From NCBI RefSeq assembly GCF_036785885.1, contig NC_092329.1:8122001-8186000 (forward strand): a stretch of 64,000 nt of DNA. Direction: 5' to 3'. The notes under the pieces are model-generated. The model worked only from the letters and a program-made list of their open reading frames with translations, had not been told where the DNA came from and searched no databases. Origin of the DNA: Coffea arabica. Its lineage: Eukaryota > Streptophyta > Magnoliopsida > Gentianales > Rubiaceae. Made by a program: the position numbers and the translations under genes. Shown here piece after piece: positions 47,353 through 58,000 of the stretch (its first letter is position 1; the number at the start of each line of letters is the position of its first letter).

Positions 47353-48606
47353 TTATTTTTCATTTTGGAGAAACTCGTTCAAGTCATTAATTCTTTTCTT
47401 TAACAAATTCTGTTCCTCCAACATTTTTTCATAAAACTTTGTTTTCTCTTCCAACTTCCTTTTCAAAACATTTTTTTGATTTTTTAAATCATCATTTTCC
47501 ATTCTCAAACATTTGTTTTCTTGAAAAAGTTTGGAGTTTTCTTCCAACAAATCATTTATTTTTGTTTTCAAATTTTTATTTTTAGCATAAGATTTTCTCA
47601 AACTTTTATGCATTTTAATCATAAGAATTTTCACATCATCATCTTCATTATCTTCATCACAAGAAGAGTGATAAGAACTTACCTCATCTTCTCCAACGGC
47701 CATTAGTGCCATTTGGGCCAACTCTTCTTTTTCGCTTTTTGAATTGCATTCACCCCATGTAATTTTGCAATCTCCTCTTGAACATCTCTTGTTGAAGATC
47801 TTCTTGAAACTTTTGATGTGAGGAGTTATATCATTGTCCACTTCCATGATTTCATTACCCATGAAGGATGGGTTATCCCCCACTTGAAATGCTTTAAAAG
47901 CTATGCCTCTCTTATACATTCTTGCATTTTCTTCCTCTTGCACTTTGAATTTCAGCTTTAATTCATAAGAGGTTAGGGTATCCATAAGAGATTTAATGGA
48001 CATAGAATTTAAATCCTTTGCCTCTTCTATAGCATTTATTTTGTTTTCCCATTCTTTTGGCAAGGCATTCAAAATCTTTCTATTTTTTTCACCCAAAGAA
48101 TATTCTTTTCCAAGCAATTTAAGATCTTGAATAATGTCACAAAATCTACTACACATCTTATCAACATTTTCAAGAGGATGCATTTTGAAAAATTCATATT
48201 GAGAAACAAGCAAAGATTTCTTTTGTTCTTTAATATCTTGGTTACCTTCATGAAATACACACAATTTATCCCAAATATCTTTAGCTGATTTACAACCTTT
48301 AATCCTACTAGATTCATTTACATCTAATGCATTGTACAATATACACATGGCCTTGGCATTCAAAGAAAGATATCTCTTGTCTTTTTCATTCAATTCTTGT
48401 CTAGTCTTTAATTTACTCAAATTAGTGATAGAGTCAATTATTCTGGCTTCATAAGGACCATCTTCTACCACATACCATAATTCAATATAAACGGATTGTA
48501 AGAAAATCATCATTCTTTCTTTCCACATGCTAAAATAAGAACCATTAAACATAGGTGGTCTATCAATAGATTGCCCTTCTAAAAAAGAAACTTTTATGGT
48601 TGCCAT
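47353..48606 (-). CDS. Gag protein, Sirevirus-like, body 1
   Basis: 417 codons from ATG 48606, just downstream of the primer-binding site. The N-terminus MATIKVSFLEGQSIDRPPMF and following SYFSMWKERM are typical of Sirevirus Gag (DUF4219/UBN2 type). The middle carries the gag core (LNAKAMCILYNALD, KEWENKINAIEEAK), an acidic stretch (SCDEDNEDDD), and the C-terminal about 100 residues form a long coiled coil (leucine/lysine-rich heptads up to NDLNEFLQNEK). Gag packages element RNA into particles. Uninterrupted, with seven amino-acid differences from body 2. Confidence 0.88.
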   Translation of the reverse strand: MATIKVSFLEGQSIDRPPMFNGSYFSMWKERMMIFLQSVYIELWYVVEDGPYEARIIDSITNLSKLKTRQELNEKDKRYLSLNAKAMCILYNALDVNESSRIKGCKSAKDIWDKLCVFHEGNQDIKEQKKSLLVSQYEFFKMHPLENVDKMCSRFCDIIQDLKLLGKEYSLGEKNRKILNALPKEWENKINAIEEAKDLNSMSIKSLMDTLTSYELKLKFKVQEEENARMYKRGIAFKAFQVGDNPSFMGNEIMEVDNDITPHIKSFKKIFNKRCSRGDCKITWGECNSKSEKEELAQMALMAVGEDEVSSYHSSCDEDNEDDDVKILMIKMHKSLRKSYAKNKNLKTKINDLLEENSKLFQENKCLRMENDDLKNQKNVLKRKLEEKTKFYEKMLEEQNLLKKRINDLNEFLQNEK

Positions 48607-48648
48607 GATCTTTACTCTAAGCGGTTAAGCTTGATCAAAAGAGACCAA

Positions 48649-48660
48649 GCTCTGATACCA
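48649..48660 (-). other. Primer-binding site, body 1
   Basis: Minus strand TGGTATCAGAGC, the exact complement of the initiator tRNA-Met 3' end, two bases from LTR2. Confidence 0.88.
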
Positions 48661-48662
48661 AT

Positions 48663-49645
48663 TGTAAGTCCTGGTGCAACCCAATGAGTACAAACAATTT
48701 CACAATGATGCACAAAGATATATCAAATTTAAGCACAATAAAGAAAACTTAATTAAAGAGAAAAGATAAGAAATGCAAACCAAATATCAATCCAATAGCC
48801 TCTTCAATAGATGGCGATACTAACCAAAATGTACAAGTGAAGGCTCACTCCTTCCTCGCCCCAAACACACTTTGGTTGAGCCAAGGAGTTTTACAACTAT
48901 TCTAGATAACCCTCAACAACCTACACTTGAAAGATCACTCACCCAATTAAGAACTATTTTATACAAATGAGGCAACCTTCACCAAGGTTTTACCACTTCA
49001 AGTGATAGGTTCACCTTCACCAAGGTTTTACTTCTCCTAGAGAGTAACCTTCACTTGAGCAACCTCACAACCCAACTTCCCCAACCCCTTATACAACCAA
49101 CAAAGAATCTTTCTACTCAAAAATCTCACTTGTAAGCTTGTATTTTGTGTTGGCAAAAGTCTCTTGTCTTCTTGTGCTTTGGGGTATTTATAGAAGGTGA
49201 GAAATGGCTTCAAAAGACTCTCTAACGGTCAAATATTAAATGCTGTCAAAACTAGCCGTTGGCCTGTCGGACGTCCGAACCACCTGTCGAACGTCCGAAC
49301 CCTGCGTCCAAACCACCTGTCGGACGTCCGAACCCTGCGTCCGAACGTTGACAGAGAGTCATCAAATCTTTGCGAAATTTCTCGGACGTCCTATGCGATC
49401 GATGTGCGTCCGAGGCGTGCGTCCGAGGCTTCCGGACGTCCGATGCTTCCTCACGAGCGTCCGACAGAGTTTCCTTCTTGATGTTCTTCATCCTTTCGGA
49501 CGTCCGATAGCTTCCTTTCGGACGTCCCACATGAGTGCCCTGTTTTTGCTTCTTCTAACAAATTGCTCACATAAAAACATTAGCCCAAATCTACATTTTG
49601 GTTTGATAATCATCAAAACCAAGGATTGATCGACCAAGGTCAACA
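48663..49645 (-). repeat. LTR2 of the array (shared central LTR)
   Basis: 983 bp, about three private substitutions by eye. One of them breaks the third palindrome (cggacgtcct), leaving four exact copies. Confidence 0.92.
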
Positions 49646-49890
49646 ATCTCCCCCTTTTTGATGATGACAAACAAAATGAAGATTTCTTTTATCAAATAAA
49701 TTCAATTAAAGCTCCCCCTTAGAAAGTGCCAACATACAAAGAAATTTCAATAAATCCTACTCCCCCTTTTGGCATCAATAAAAAACAAACTCCCCCTTTA
49801 TTTTTCAAATCAAAACCATATTGAATATCAAAATTTTCAATTGTACTTACAACCATATAGCACTTCTTGGATCAAATCTTCATGATGTAC

Positions 49891-50166
49891 TTAAATATGA
49901 GAAATTTCATTTGGTACCCTTTCTTTATAGGGTCCTTGGGAGTTAATACAACATGATTTAGCAATCCACATGGATTTCATACCTTTTCTCATATTTTTCT
50001 TTACATAGCAATCATTTTGCATATGTCCAAATTTGTAACAAAAGTGACACATGATAGAAGTATTTTGCACATAGGTGGATTTAATGCAACTAATTTTCTT
50101 ACTTCTTATCATAGCAAATTTATTTGTGCCTTGAAAAGATTTGCTTTCTTTTGTTTGAGAAAACTT
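49891..50166 (-). CDS. Gag zinc-knuckle part beyond an in-frame stop, body 2
   Basis: Same as in body 1, with the same TAA (50167-50169) before it. No amino-acid difference from body 1 noted in the part from the internal ATG at 50112. Confidence 0.6.
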   Translation of the reverse strand, partial: KFSQTKESKSFQGTNKFAMIRSKKISCIKSTYVQNTSIMCHFCYKFGHMQNDCYVKKNMRKGMKSMWIAKSCCINSQGPYKERVPNEISHI

Positions 50167-51420
50167 TTATTTTTCATTTTGGAGAAACTCGTTCAAGTCA
50201 TTAATTCTTTTCTTTAACAAATTCTGTTCCTCCAACATTTTTTCATAAAACTTTGTTTTCTCTTCCAACTTCCTTTTCAAAACATTTTTTTGATTTTTTA
50301 AATCATCATTTTCCATTCTCAAACATTTGTTTTCTTGAAAAAGTTTGGAGTTTTCTTCCAACAAATCATTTATTTTTGTTTTCAAATCTTTATTTTTAGC
50401 ATAAGATTTTCTCAAACTTTTATGCATTTTAATCATAAGAATTTTCACATCATCATTTTCATTATCTTCATCACAAGAAGAGTGATAAGAACTTACCTCA
50501 TCTTCTCCAACGGCCATTAGTGCCATTTGGGCCAACTCTTCTTTTTCGCTTTTTGAATTGCATTCACCCCATGTAATTTTGCAATCTCCTCTTGAACATC
50601 TCTTGTTGAAGATCTTCTTGAAACTTTTGATGTGAGGAGTTATATCATTGTCCACTTCCATGATTTCATTACCCATGAAGGATGGGTTATCCCCCACTTG
50701 AGATGCTTTAAAAGCTATGCCTCTCTTATACATTCTTGCATTTTCTTCCTCTTGCACTTTGAATTTCAGCTTTAATTCATAAGAGGTTAGGGTATCCATA
50801 AGAGATTTAATGGACATAGAATTTAAATCCTTTGCCTCTTCTATAGCATTTATTTTGTTTTCCCATTCTTTTGGCAAGGCATTCAAAATCTTTCTATTTT
50901 TTTCACTCAAAGAATATTCTTTTCCAAGCAATTTAACATCTTGAATAATGTCACAAAATCTACTACACATCTTATCAACATTTTCAAGAGGATGCATTTT
51001 GAAAAATTCATATTGAGAAACAAGCAAAGATTTCTTTTGTTCTTTAATATCTTGGTTACCTTCATGAAATACACACAATTTATCCCAAATATCTTTAGCT
51101 GATTTACAACCTTTAATCCTACTAGATTCATTTACATCTAATGCATTGTACAATATACACATGGCCTTGGCATTCAAAGAAAGATATCTCTTGTCTTTTT
51201 CATTCAATTCTTGTCTAGTCTTTAATCTACTCAAATTAGTGATAGAGTCAATTATTCTGGCTTCATAAGGACCATCTTCTACCACATACCATAATTCAAT
51301 ATAAACGGATTGTAAGAAAATCATCATTCTTTGTTTCCACATGCTAAAATAAGAACCATTAAACATAGGTGGTCTATCAATAGATTGCCCTTCTAAAAAA
51401 GAAACTTTTATGGTTGCCAT
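50167..51420 (-). CDS. Gag protein, Sirevirus-like, body 2
   Basis: 417 codons, colinear with the body 1 frame. Differences seen: E/Q in WK(E/Q)RM, K/R in LS(K/R)LK, L/V in IIQD(L/V)KL, G/S in L(G/S)EKN, F/S in KA(F/S)QVG, D/N in DNE(D/N)DD and N/D in NK(N/D)LK. All seven nucleotide differences I find in the frame change an amino acid. Confidence 0.88.
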   Translation of the reverse strand: MATIKVSFLEGQSIDRPPMFNGSYFSMWKQRMMIFLQSVYIELWYVVEDGPYEARIIDSITNLSRLKTRQELNEKDKRYLSLNAKAMCILYNALDVNESSRIKGCKSAKDIWDKLCVFHEGNQDIKEQKKSLLVSQYEFFKMHPLENVDKMCSRFCDIIQDVKLLGKEYSLSEKNRKILNALPKEWENKINAIEEAKDLNSMSIKSLMDTLTSYELKLKFKVQEEENARMYKRGIAFKASQVGDNPSFMGNEIMEVDNDITPHIKSFKKIFNKRCSRGDCKITWGECNSKSEKEELAQMALMAVGEDEVSSYHSSCDEDNENDDVKILMIKMHKSLRKSYAKNKDLKTKINDLLEENSKLFQENKCLRMENDDLKNQKNVLKRKLEEKTKFYEKMLEEQNLLKKRINDLNEFLQNEK

Positions 51421-51462
51421 GATCTTTACTCTAAGCGGTTAAGCTTGATCAAAAGAGACCAA

Positions 51463-51474
51463 GTTCTGATACCA
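51463..51474 (-). other. Primer-binding site, body 2, one mismatch
   Basis: Minus strand TGGTATCAGAAC; one base differs from the body 1 site and from the tRNA complement. Confidence 0.82.
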
Positions 51475-51476
51475 AT

Positions 51477-52459
51477 TGTAAGTCTTGGTGCAACCCAATG
51501 AGTACAAACAATTTCACAATGATGCACAAAGATATATCAAATTTAAGCACAATAAAGAAAACTTAATTAAAGAGAAAAGATAAGAAATGCAAACCAAATA
51601 TCAATCCAATAGCCTCTTCAATAGATGGCGATGCTAACCAAGATGTACAAGTGAAGGCTCACTCCTTCCTCGCCCCAAACACACTTTGGTTGAGCCAAGG
51701 AGTTTTACAACTATTCTAGATAACCCTCAACAACCTACACTTGAAAGATCACTCACCCAATTAAGAACTATTTTATACAAATGAGGCAACCTTCACCAAG
51801 GTTTTACCACTTCAAGTGATAGGTTCACCTTCACCAAGGTTTTACTTCTCCTAGAGAGTAACCTTCACTTGAGCAACCTCACAACCCAACTTCCCCAACC
51901 CCTTATACAACCAACAAAGAATCTTTCTACTCAAAAATCTCACTTGTAAGCTTGTATTTTGTGTTGGCAAAAGTCTCTTGTCTTCTTGTGCTTTGGGGTA
52001 TTTATAGAAGGTGAGAAATGGCTTCAAAAGACTCTCTAACGGTCAAATATTAAATGCTGTCAAAACTAGCCGTTGGCCTGTCGGACGTCCGAACCACCTG
52101 TCGAACGTCCGAACCCTGCGTCCAAACCACCTGTCGGACGTCCGAACCCTGCGTCCGAACGTTGACAGAGAGTCATCAAATCTTTGCGAAATTTCTCGGA
52201 CGTCCGATGCGATCGATGTGCGTCCGAGGCGTGCGTCCGATGCTTCCGGACGTCCGATGCTTCCTCACGAGCGTCCGACAGAGTTTCCTTCTTGATGTTT
52301 TTCATCCTTTCGGACGTCCGATAGCTTCCTTTCGGACGTCCCACATGAGTACCCTGTTTTTGCTTCTTCTAACAAATTGCTCACATAAAAACATTAGCCC
52401 AAATCTACATTTTGGTTTGATAATCATCAAAACCAAGGATTGATCGACCAAGGTCAACA
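51477..52459 (-). repeat. LTR3 of the array (5' LTR in element orientation)
   Basis: 983 bp, about four private substitutions, including gtaagtcttgg at its plus-strand left end. This is the LTR expected to drive transcription through both bodies. Confidence 0.92.
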
Positions 52460-52464
52460 GAACA

Positions 52465-52590
52465 TTAAAACAGCTCATGTATGTACAACTCTACAACTTG
52501 CTGATATTTTCACTAAAGCTTTGGGTACTGATTAGTTTCAATTTCTTCTTAGCAAGTTGGGCATCTCCAATCTTCATGCTCCAACTTGAG
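52465..52590 (+). pseudogene. copia RNase H C-terminal remnant after the nested array
   Basis: Continues the reading interrupted at 45848: KTAHVCTTLQLADIFTKALG, the usual end of copia pol, then a polypurine tract gaggtgggg directly before the 3' LTR. Confidence 0.85.
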
Positions 52591-52596
52591 GTGGGG

Positions 52597-52870
52597 TATT
52601 GAGGAAATTGCAGAAATTAGTGCAGCAATTTACGAAATGATACTTTAGGAAATTGCAGAAATTAGTGCAGTTGTTTACGGAATGATATTTTGGAATCTTT
52701 AGCTAATAAATTAGTGGATGTAATTTTGGTAGTTCACTATTGTATAGGAAATCTTTATTTGTATAGATATAGAAATTATATAGGTAAGATCCTTATCTTT
52801 GTATATAAATACATCTTTGAAGTCAATGAGAAAATCATCTCTTTTGGTCCTAGTATTTCTGTTTTCTTCA
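52597..52870 (+). repeat. 3' LTR of the copia element with internal duplication
   Basis: 274 bp; longer than the 5' LTR by 46 bp because the first segment ('ggaaattgcagaaattagtg' onward) is present twice (from about 52600 and from about 52649). Confidence 0.85.
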
Positions 52871-53265
52871 GTTGTTTGTATTACTCAACTCATTTGGGAG
52901 TTAAAATGGGTGGTTTTCTTTTTTATTTTCATCATCTCTAGTTCAGTTATAAAATGGTTTATTTTTTTATAATGTTTTTGGCACGAGAGTTCAGTTTTGG
53001 TAGTTCACTATTGTATAGGAAATCTTTATTTGTATAGATATAGAAATTATATAGGTAAGATCCTTATCTTTGTATATAAATACATCTTTGAAGTCAATGA
53101 GAAAATCATCTCTTTTGGTCCTAGTATTTCTGTTTTCTTCAGTTGTTTGTATTACTCAACTCATTTGGGAGTTAAAATGGGTGGTTTTCTTTTTTATTTT
53201 CATCATCTCTAGTTCAGTTATAAAATGGTTTATTTTTTTATAATGTTTTTGGCACGAGAGTTCAG
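52724..53265 (+). repeat. 271-bp tandem duplication across the LTR/flank junction
   Basis: Unit 1 52724-52994 and unit 2 52995-53265 look identical. Each holds the last 147 bp of the copia 3' LTR plus 124 bp of the pseudogene flank (ttgtttgtattactcaactc ...). The encoded frames at 52690-52941 and 52997-53212 are therefore duplicates and not genes. Confidence 0.88.
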
Positions 53266-55026
53266 TTATAAAGTTATTGTTTTTTCTAATGTTTTTGGCA
53301 TGAGAGTGTTTGTTAGAATTGGCAAGTTTTTGTATACGATATCCATTGCAACATTCTAAGGTGATTAGAAGTTGTGAGCGTTGGTCTATGAATTAGAAAT
53401 TTTTGAGCACCATCTATTACTTAGTATTTAGTATTTATTGCAAATGTTATTTTTTATAATACTGAAAACAATTTAACCCAAATTAAAAAAAACTTGAAGT
53501 CAGCATTCAGCAACAGGTTTTTACCACTGAATCCAACCTCATTGATTTTTCTTCACTAACTTTAGTAAAAAAGAGGAAGTGTAGGACCCGGAGCAGTAAC
53601 GGTTGCATTCTGAAGGTTATGTGCATTTACACACGGCATGACACTGTTTGCACATGGTGTAACTTACTTTCAATAACGTGTAATTCTAGAATAAAATTTT
53701 ATGGATCCCACACATATTATTAAGAACGAGATATAAAATAAAATCTGAACCTTACAAATTTTTTTGGCCAAATCTTGGCCATGAACTGCCAAGAACCTGC
53801 AACTGTTCCTGCCCCTATTCCGGAAGTGCATGGCTTATTTGCTACCAGTATCCACATTATTGTTTTCCAACTGAATTCAACGTCTATGGATTTTCTTCAC
53901 TAGCATACAATAGGAACAACCGTAGAGGAACTGGCCTTATTTACTAGTAATATCCTCATTATTATCGTGGCTTCTCAAATCGGATAAAGAAATTCATTTT
54001 CCCCTTTTGTTCTGATCCAAAGTTCAGCATCCTCACCTCTTCTTTCTTTTTTCTTTTTCTTTTTCCTATTTTCTCTATTTCCTGGAAAATTCAATATTTT
54101 AGTTTTTGATAGTCGATCCACCTATTTAGATTGCAATTAATATTCTAGACCAGCAAGTAAAAATATTGATATTAACACACAAAGAAGGAAAAAGCTGCAT
54201 TTTGGCAAATTATGATAGTCAATACTTAGTAGCTAAGTAATCCAATTCGTCATGCAATCAAATACTACCATATAAAAATTTAAGAAAAGGTTAGTAGTAT
54301 TACAACTATGAAACTCCGTTAGCCACTTTTAATGAACTAATAAATGAAGCACCTAGGCAGTCTTAACCTTTTTTTTTTTCTGGCTGTAATGTCAAAGCAT
54401 AGTAAATCACGACAAGAAAGGTTGTAGCCATCCTTTTTTTTTTTTTACCAAATGAAACCTTTTCTATTATTTGCCTAGTTTCCTTATATTATATTTACTT
54501 CATGATATATACTATAATAATTCAAGTGCAAATGTTGGTTCAACAGCTGAAAATTTATATGAATTTTTTCAATGATACGTCTAATTTATTATGTGAATTT
54601 ATACACTCATATTAAATATATTTCGTGTGTTTAGATATTTTTTTTCAATTTAATTTTATTCTTACTAAAAAATTAACAGGGATAAGAATACTTTTCCGAA
54701 TGAATTCACTCTTACTAAAAAAAAGTTAACAGGCTCGTCTTGACCGGTTAGCCAAACCAAATTTATAGTACTGCCATTTTCGAATAGTTTCGGGTAGATA
54801 GCCATTCGCCTATTGAGTTCGCTACAATCCTTCTGCTCAACTGACATAATACAAAGGGAAAAAACAAAAATGTAGTAGAAATCATTCTTCTTAACCTGGC
54901 AAACAAAAATACCAAGTAAATATCTTTCCCATTTCTACAAGAGCCATACGTTGCGTGGAATTAGGGGCTCCTATCCAAGTGCTTACTTCGTATCAAAGGC
55001 GTTTGATAATTTGCCTGAGAGATAAC
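53266..55026. other. Intergenic stretch
   Basis: First about 70 bp still match the hnRNP pseudogene flank type. The rest is AT-rich with poly-T runs (54369-54380, 54435-54446) and no recognisable gene. 54850-55026 is the likely 5' leader of the DUF3054 gene. Confidence 0.4.
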
Positions 55027-58000
55027 ATGAATGTTCTGAGCAGCCAAGCTGCAGGCGGAGCAGCAGTGGCGACAGTATCCTGTACCCATCGCTGTTCCCT
55101 TCAATTTACAAATCCAGTTCCTCCTCTTTTCTCCAATCGCAGACCACCCAAATTCCCACCCACTAATACTCATAATTTCCCCAGACGCCGCACTGTTGCC
55201 AATGCTGAATCCACCACAAGCCGCCCCTCTGCTACTCCTACTGGCCCTTCCACTCCCCCCAATTCCGCCAAAGAGGATGTTCCCATCACTTTGGTGGGCG
55301 AACAGGATGTTCCTCTAGAGGGTGTCATTCAATTCGAAAAGCCCACTTCTTCCCCTTCTACCCTCATTTCTAAATGGGGGTAATTTCTTTCCCTCTCCTC
55401 CTTGTTTCTATCTTGAATGTTTTTCTTTTAAACAGCTGGGATTTTTCCCCCTCTGATATGATGAAAAAATGGTTTCATTTTAGGTGGGTGGCTTTGTTGG
55501 CCGGTGGGGATGCGTTGGCATTGCTCTTGTTCTCAGCAATTGGAAGGTTTAGTCATGGCTTTGACGTTTTTGACCTCGAAACGTTGAAGACTGCGGACCC
55601 GTTTATGGCTGGTATGCTTTTCTCTGACTCAATTTTAGTTGTATATATGTGGAGATAATAAAAATTGGACCTAGGGGCTGAGAATAATTATTGTGTATGG
55701 TCCCTTGGTAAAATTAGGGTGGTTCTTGAGTGCTTATTTCCTTGGAGGATATGGGGAAGATGGTCGAGGCATGAATGGCCGGTCTCAAGCTATAACTGTA
55801 GCTGCCAAGTCTTGGGCTTTGGGCATTCCGGTAAGTCCCTTTTAGCATTCTGTCGGACTACTATTGAACTGGTTGATATTTTTAAAATATCATTTTTTTT
55901 AGATTGGTGAAGGATTGTGGTTGAAATGTGACTGAGTTAAATGCCACCAGTTGCTAGTGAGCATATATGTGGTTCAGGAGAGGATTTAGGTTGGGGATAT
56001 GGACTTTGGGAAACATCATATCGCAGGACTCTAGTAGCTCGAAGCTCTTTTTTTCAGTTTATAAATTTTAGCAGGAATCTTGTTGAAAAAAGTATAGGAA
56101 TCTTGTTGAAGATAGTTTCCGTCCAGTATTTACCCCAAATACACTTGAAATTAGAGTTTTTAACACAAGAATAGTGGTTGTTTACCTCTAGAGATTTTCT
56201 GGACGTGCAAATACCAAAGTTTCATTCTAATGCTTATTGAGAAGGAGAAACATACAGCAGTTAGGCTGCAACTTACAATCTATCAAGATGTTATCGTCTC
56301 TTGAAACTTAGTATGATACAAAATTGTAGGTTAACGTGACAGTGATCAATCTGTAGTTGTGATACAAGAATTTTTCTATTCAAAGCTAATTTTGGATTTC
56401 ATTGTGATTTAATAACTTTTTTAGTCTACCCGTTCTCTTTGGAATGGGAATCCTCTCCTCAAGTTGAAGACGCATACAAAGTTGAATAAGTCCTTCCAAA
56501 ATTTAGGCTGCACCTCAAGGACAGCAAAGGCCAGACATGAAACCAAGAGCAGAATGACCATTAGGTTAGCATCGTTTTCTTGTATTGTTTGAACTATGAA
56601 TCTGAAGGACTTCACGACATGCGGAATTTGGACAAGTTGGATAGTCTTGGATGTTGATTTTCTTTTGGCCTTTGATTTAACAAGGATTTGAGAGTTGGGT
56701 TGACACACTTAACTTCTGGAAGGACAACGGCAGATACTGTTGTATCTCATATCATACCTCAGAAGGTATAATTATGAGCAGAAGGCTGTTCCGCATAAGT
56801 TTATGTGTGATGATCAACAACTTTGTTTCCTCGTAGTAGGGATAGTTTTCCTAATTCTAGTGTTCCTAGCATTTGCCTCCTTTCTTGTATTGGATGTGAA
56901 AGATTCACAATGAAACAATGAATCTCAATCATTTGTTAGCTGTCCTGTAAATAGATTGTAAAACTTGCTCTGTTTGTGGTTCCTTATAAAGGAACTACTA
57001 CATTCCTTGGCACTGCATCAGAATGGTCAACAACCTATTTTGGGTTCAGTTACCTGCACAAATGGAACTTTGAATCATTAATGCTTGTGACAGGCATGTC
57101 TCATGCATCATCATGCCTAATGGACTCTCTTTTGAATTTTGGCTGTATTTTGATATCAATTTCAACTTATTTCTTCTTATTCATAAAGGACTTTGCTTCA
57201 ATTTTTGGTTCCCTCATTTGGCAGCTGGGCTTGATAATAAGAGCAGCAACAGTCAGGCATATTCCGCCAATCAACTTTATCTTAGTAACCATGGGAAGTA
57301 CTGCTGTGTTACTAATTGGATGGAGAGCACTGTTGTTTAGCATATTCTATCCTGACAAAAGCAAGAAGAATGATGTCTATAGACGGGGGAGCCCTTTTGA
57401 ACTGTTTGAGGTATGATTTGTTTTTTTTCACCTTAAGTCACAGAGTTGAAATTTAAGGTTAGAGTTGTGTTCATCTTGTAAGTGAATTTTGTTCATATGA
57501 TTTCGTTAAATGACCTGAAAATTTTGAAATTTGTTCTTTGCCAATGATTTATATGCAAGTCTTCTCAATAATCATGACAATGGTACCAGATCTATGAAGA
57601 ACAAAAATTTTGAGGTGTCAGTGTGCATAGAAGATCAGGGTCAGGATTCTCCTCCTTAACCAATCTGTGCTTATTCAATGAAAAGCTAAAACAAGAGAAT
57701 GGACACCTTTTAAGGAACTTTTGCTCTGTGATGTTGAATGGAAATTTAAGCGCAAATCAGCTTCAGGCTTTACTCAATAGCTGATATAAAGATCAAAAGA
57801 AAGTGAACTAAGGGTAAATGAGGCCATTTCGTGTTTGTTTACATATTTTAAAAGTGAATCTGGTTTTAACCATCTGATGAAGTTAAAAACATGGATCGAA
57901 GAAATTGCGTTGTATCTGACCTAAATGATATTGTGTCTATGAAGTTTTTTACGACAAACAGTTGGAAATCAGTGTATTAAGATAGTATACATTCCTGATT

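Larger units (their letters stand above)
45849..52459 (-). mobile_element. Tandem array of a gag-only Sirevirus-like LTR retrotransposon (LTR-body-LTR-body-LTR)
   Basis: 6611 bp: three 983-bp LTRs (45849-46831, 48663-49645, 51477-52459) separated by two 1831-bp bodies (46832-48662, 49646-51476), exact period 2814 bp. Minus orientation is set by the primer-binding sites beside LTR2 and LTR3, polypurine tracts beside LTR1 and LTR2, and the gag frames. Each body codes only for Gag-type protein; no protease, integrase or RT is present, so it is non-autonomous. The LTRs start TGTTGACC and end CTTACA in element orientation. The repeated palindromes in U3, repeated polypurine tracts and gag type all point to the Sirevirus lineage of Ty1/copia. 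Confidence 0.93.
41450..52870 (+). mobile_element. Decayed Ty1/copia retrotransposon carrying a nested element
   Basis: LTRs 41450-41677 and 52597-52870, target duplication GTTGT at 41445-41449 and 52871-52875. The related sequence at 37858-37880 (ctgtttgcattgctcaactc) shows the empty site. Both LTRs start TATTGAGG rather than TG and end TTCTTCA. Without the nested insert it is about 4.8 kb. The LTRs differ at about 11 of 228 aligned sites by eye, plus an indel. Order gag, protease, integrase, RT, RNase H marks Ty1/copia. Many stops and at least two frameshifts make it non-functional. Confidence 0.93.

Noticed and set aside
41450-52870. Possible endogenous pararetrovirus
   Set aside because: Order of protease, integrase, RT and RNase H, LTRs with tRNA-Met primer site and target duplications identify a Ty1/copia retrotransposon; no movement or coat protein features.
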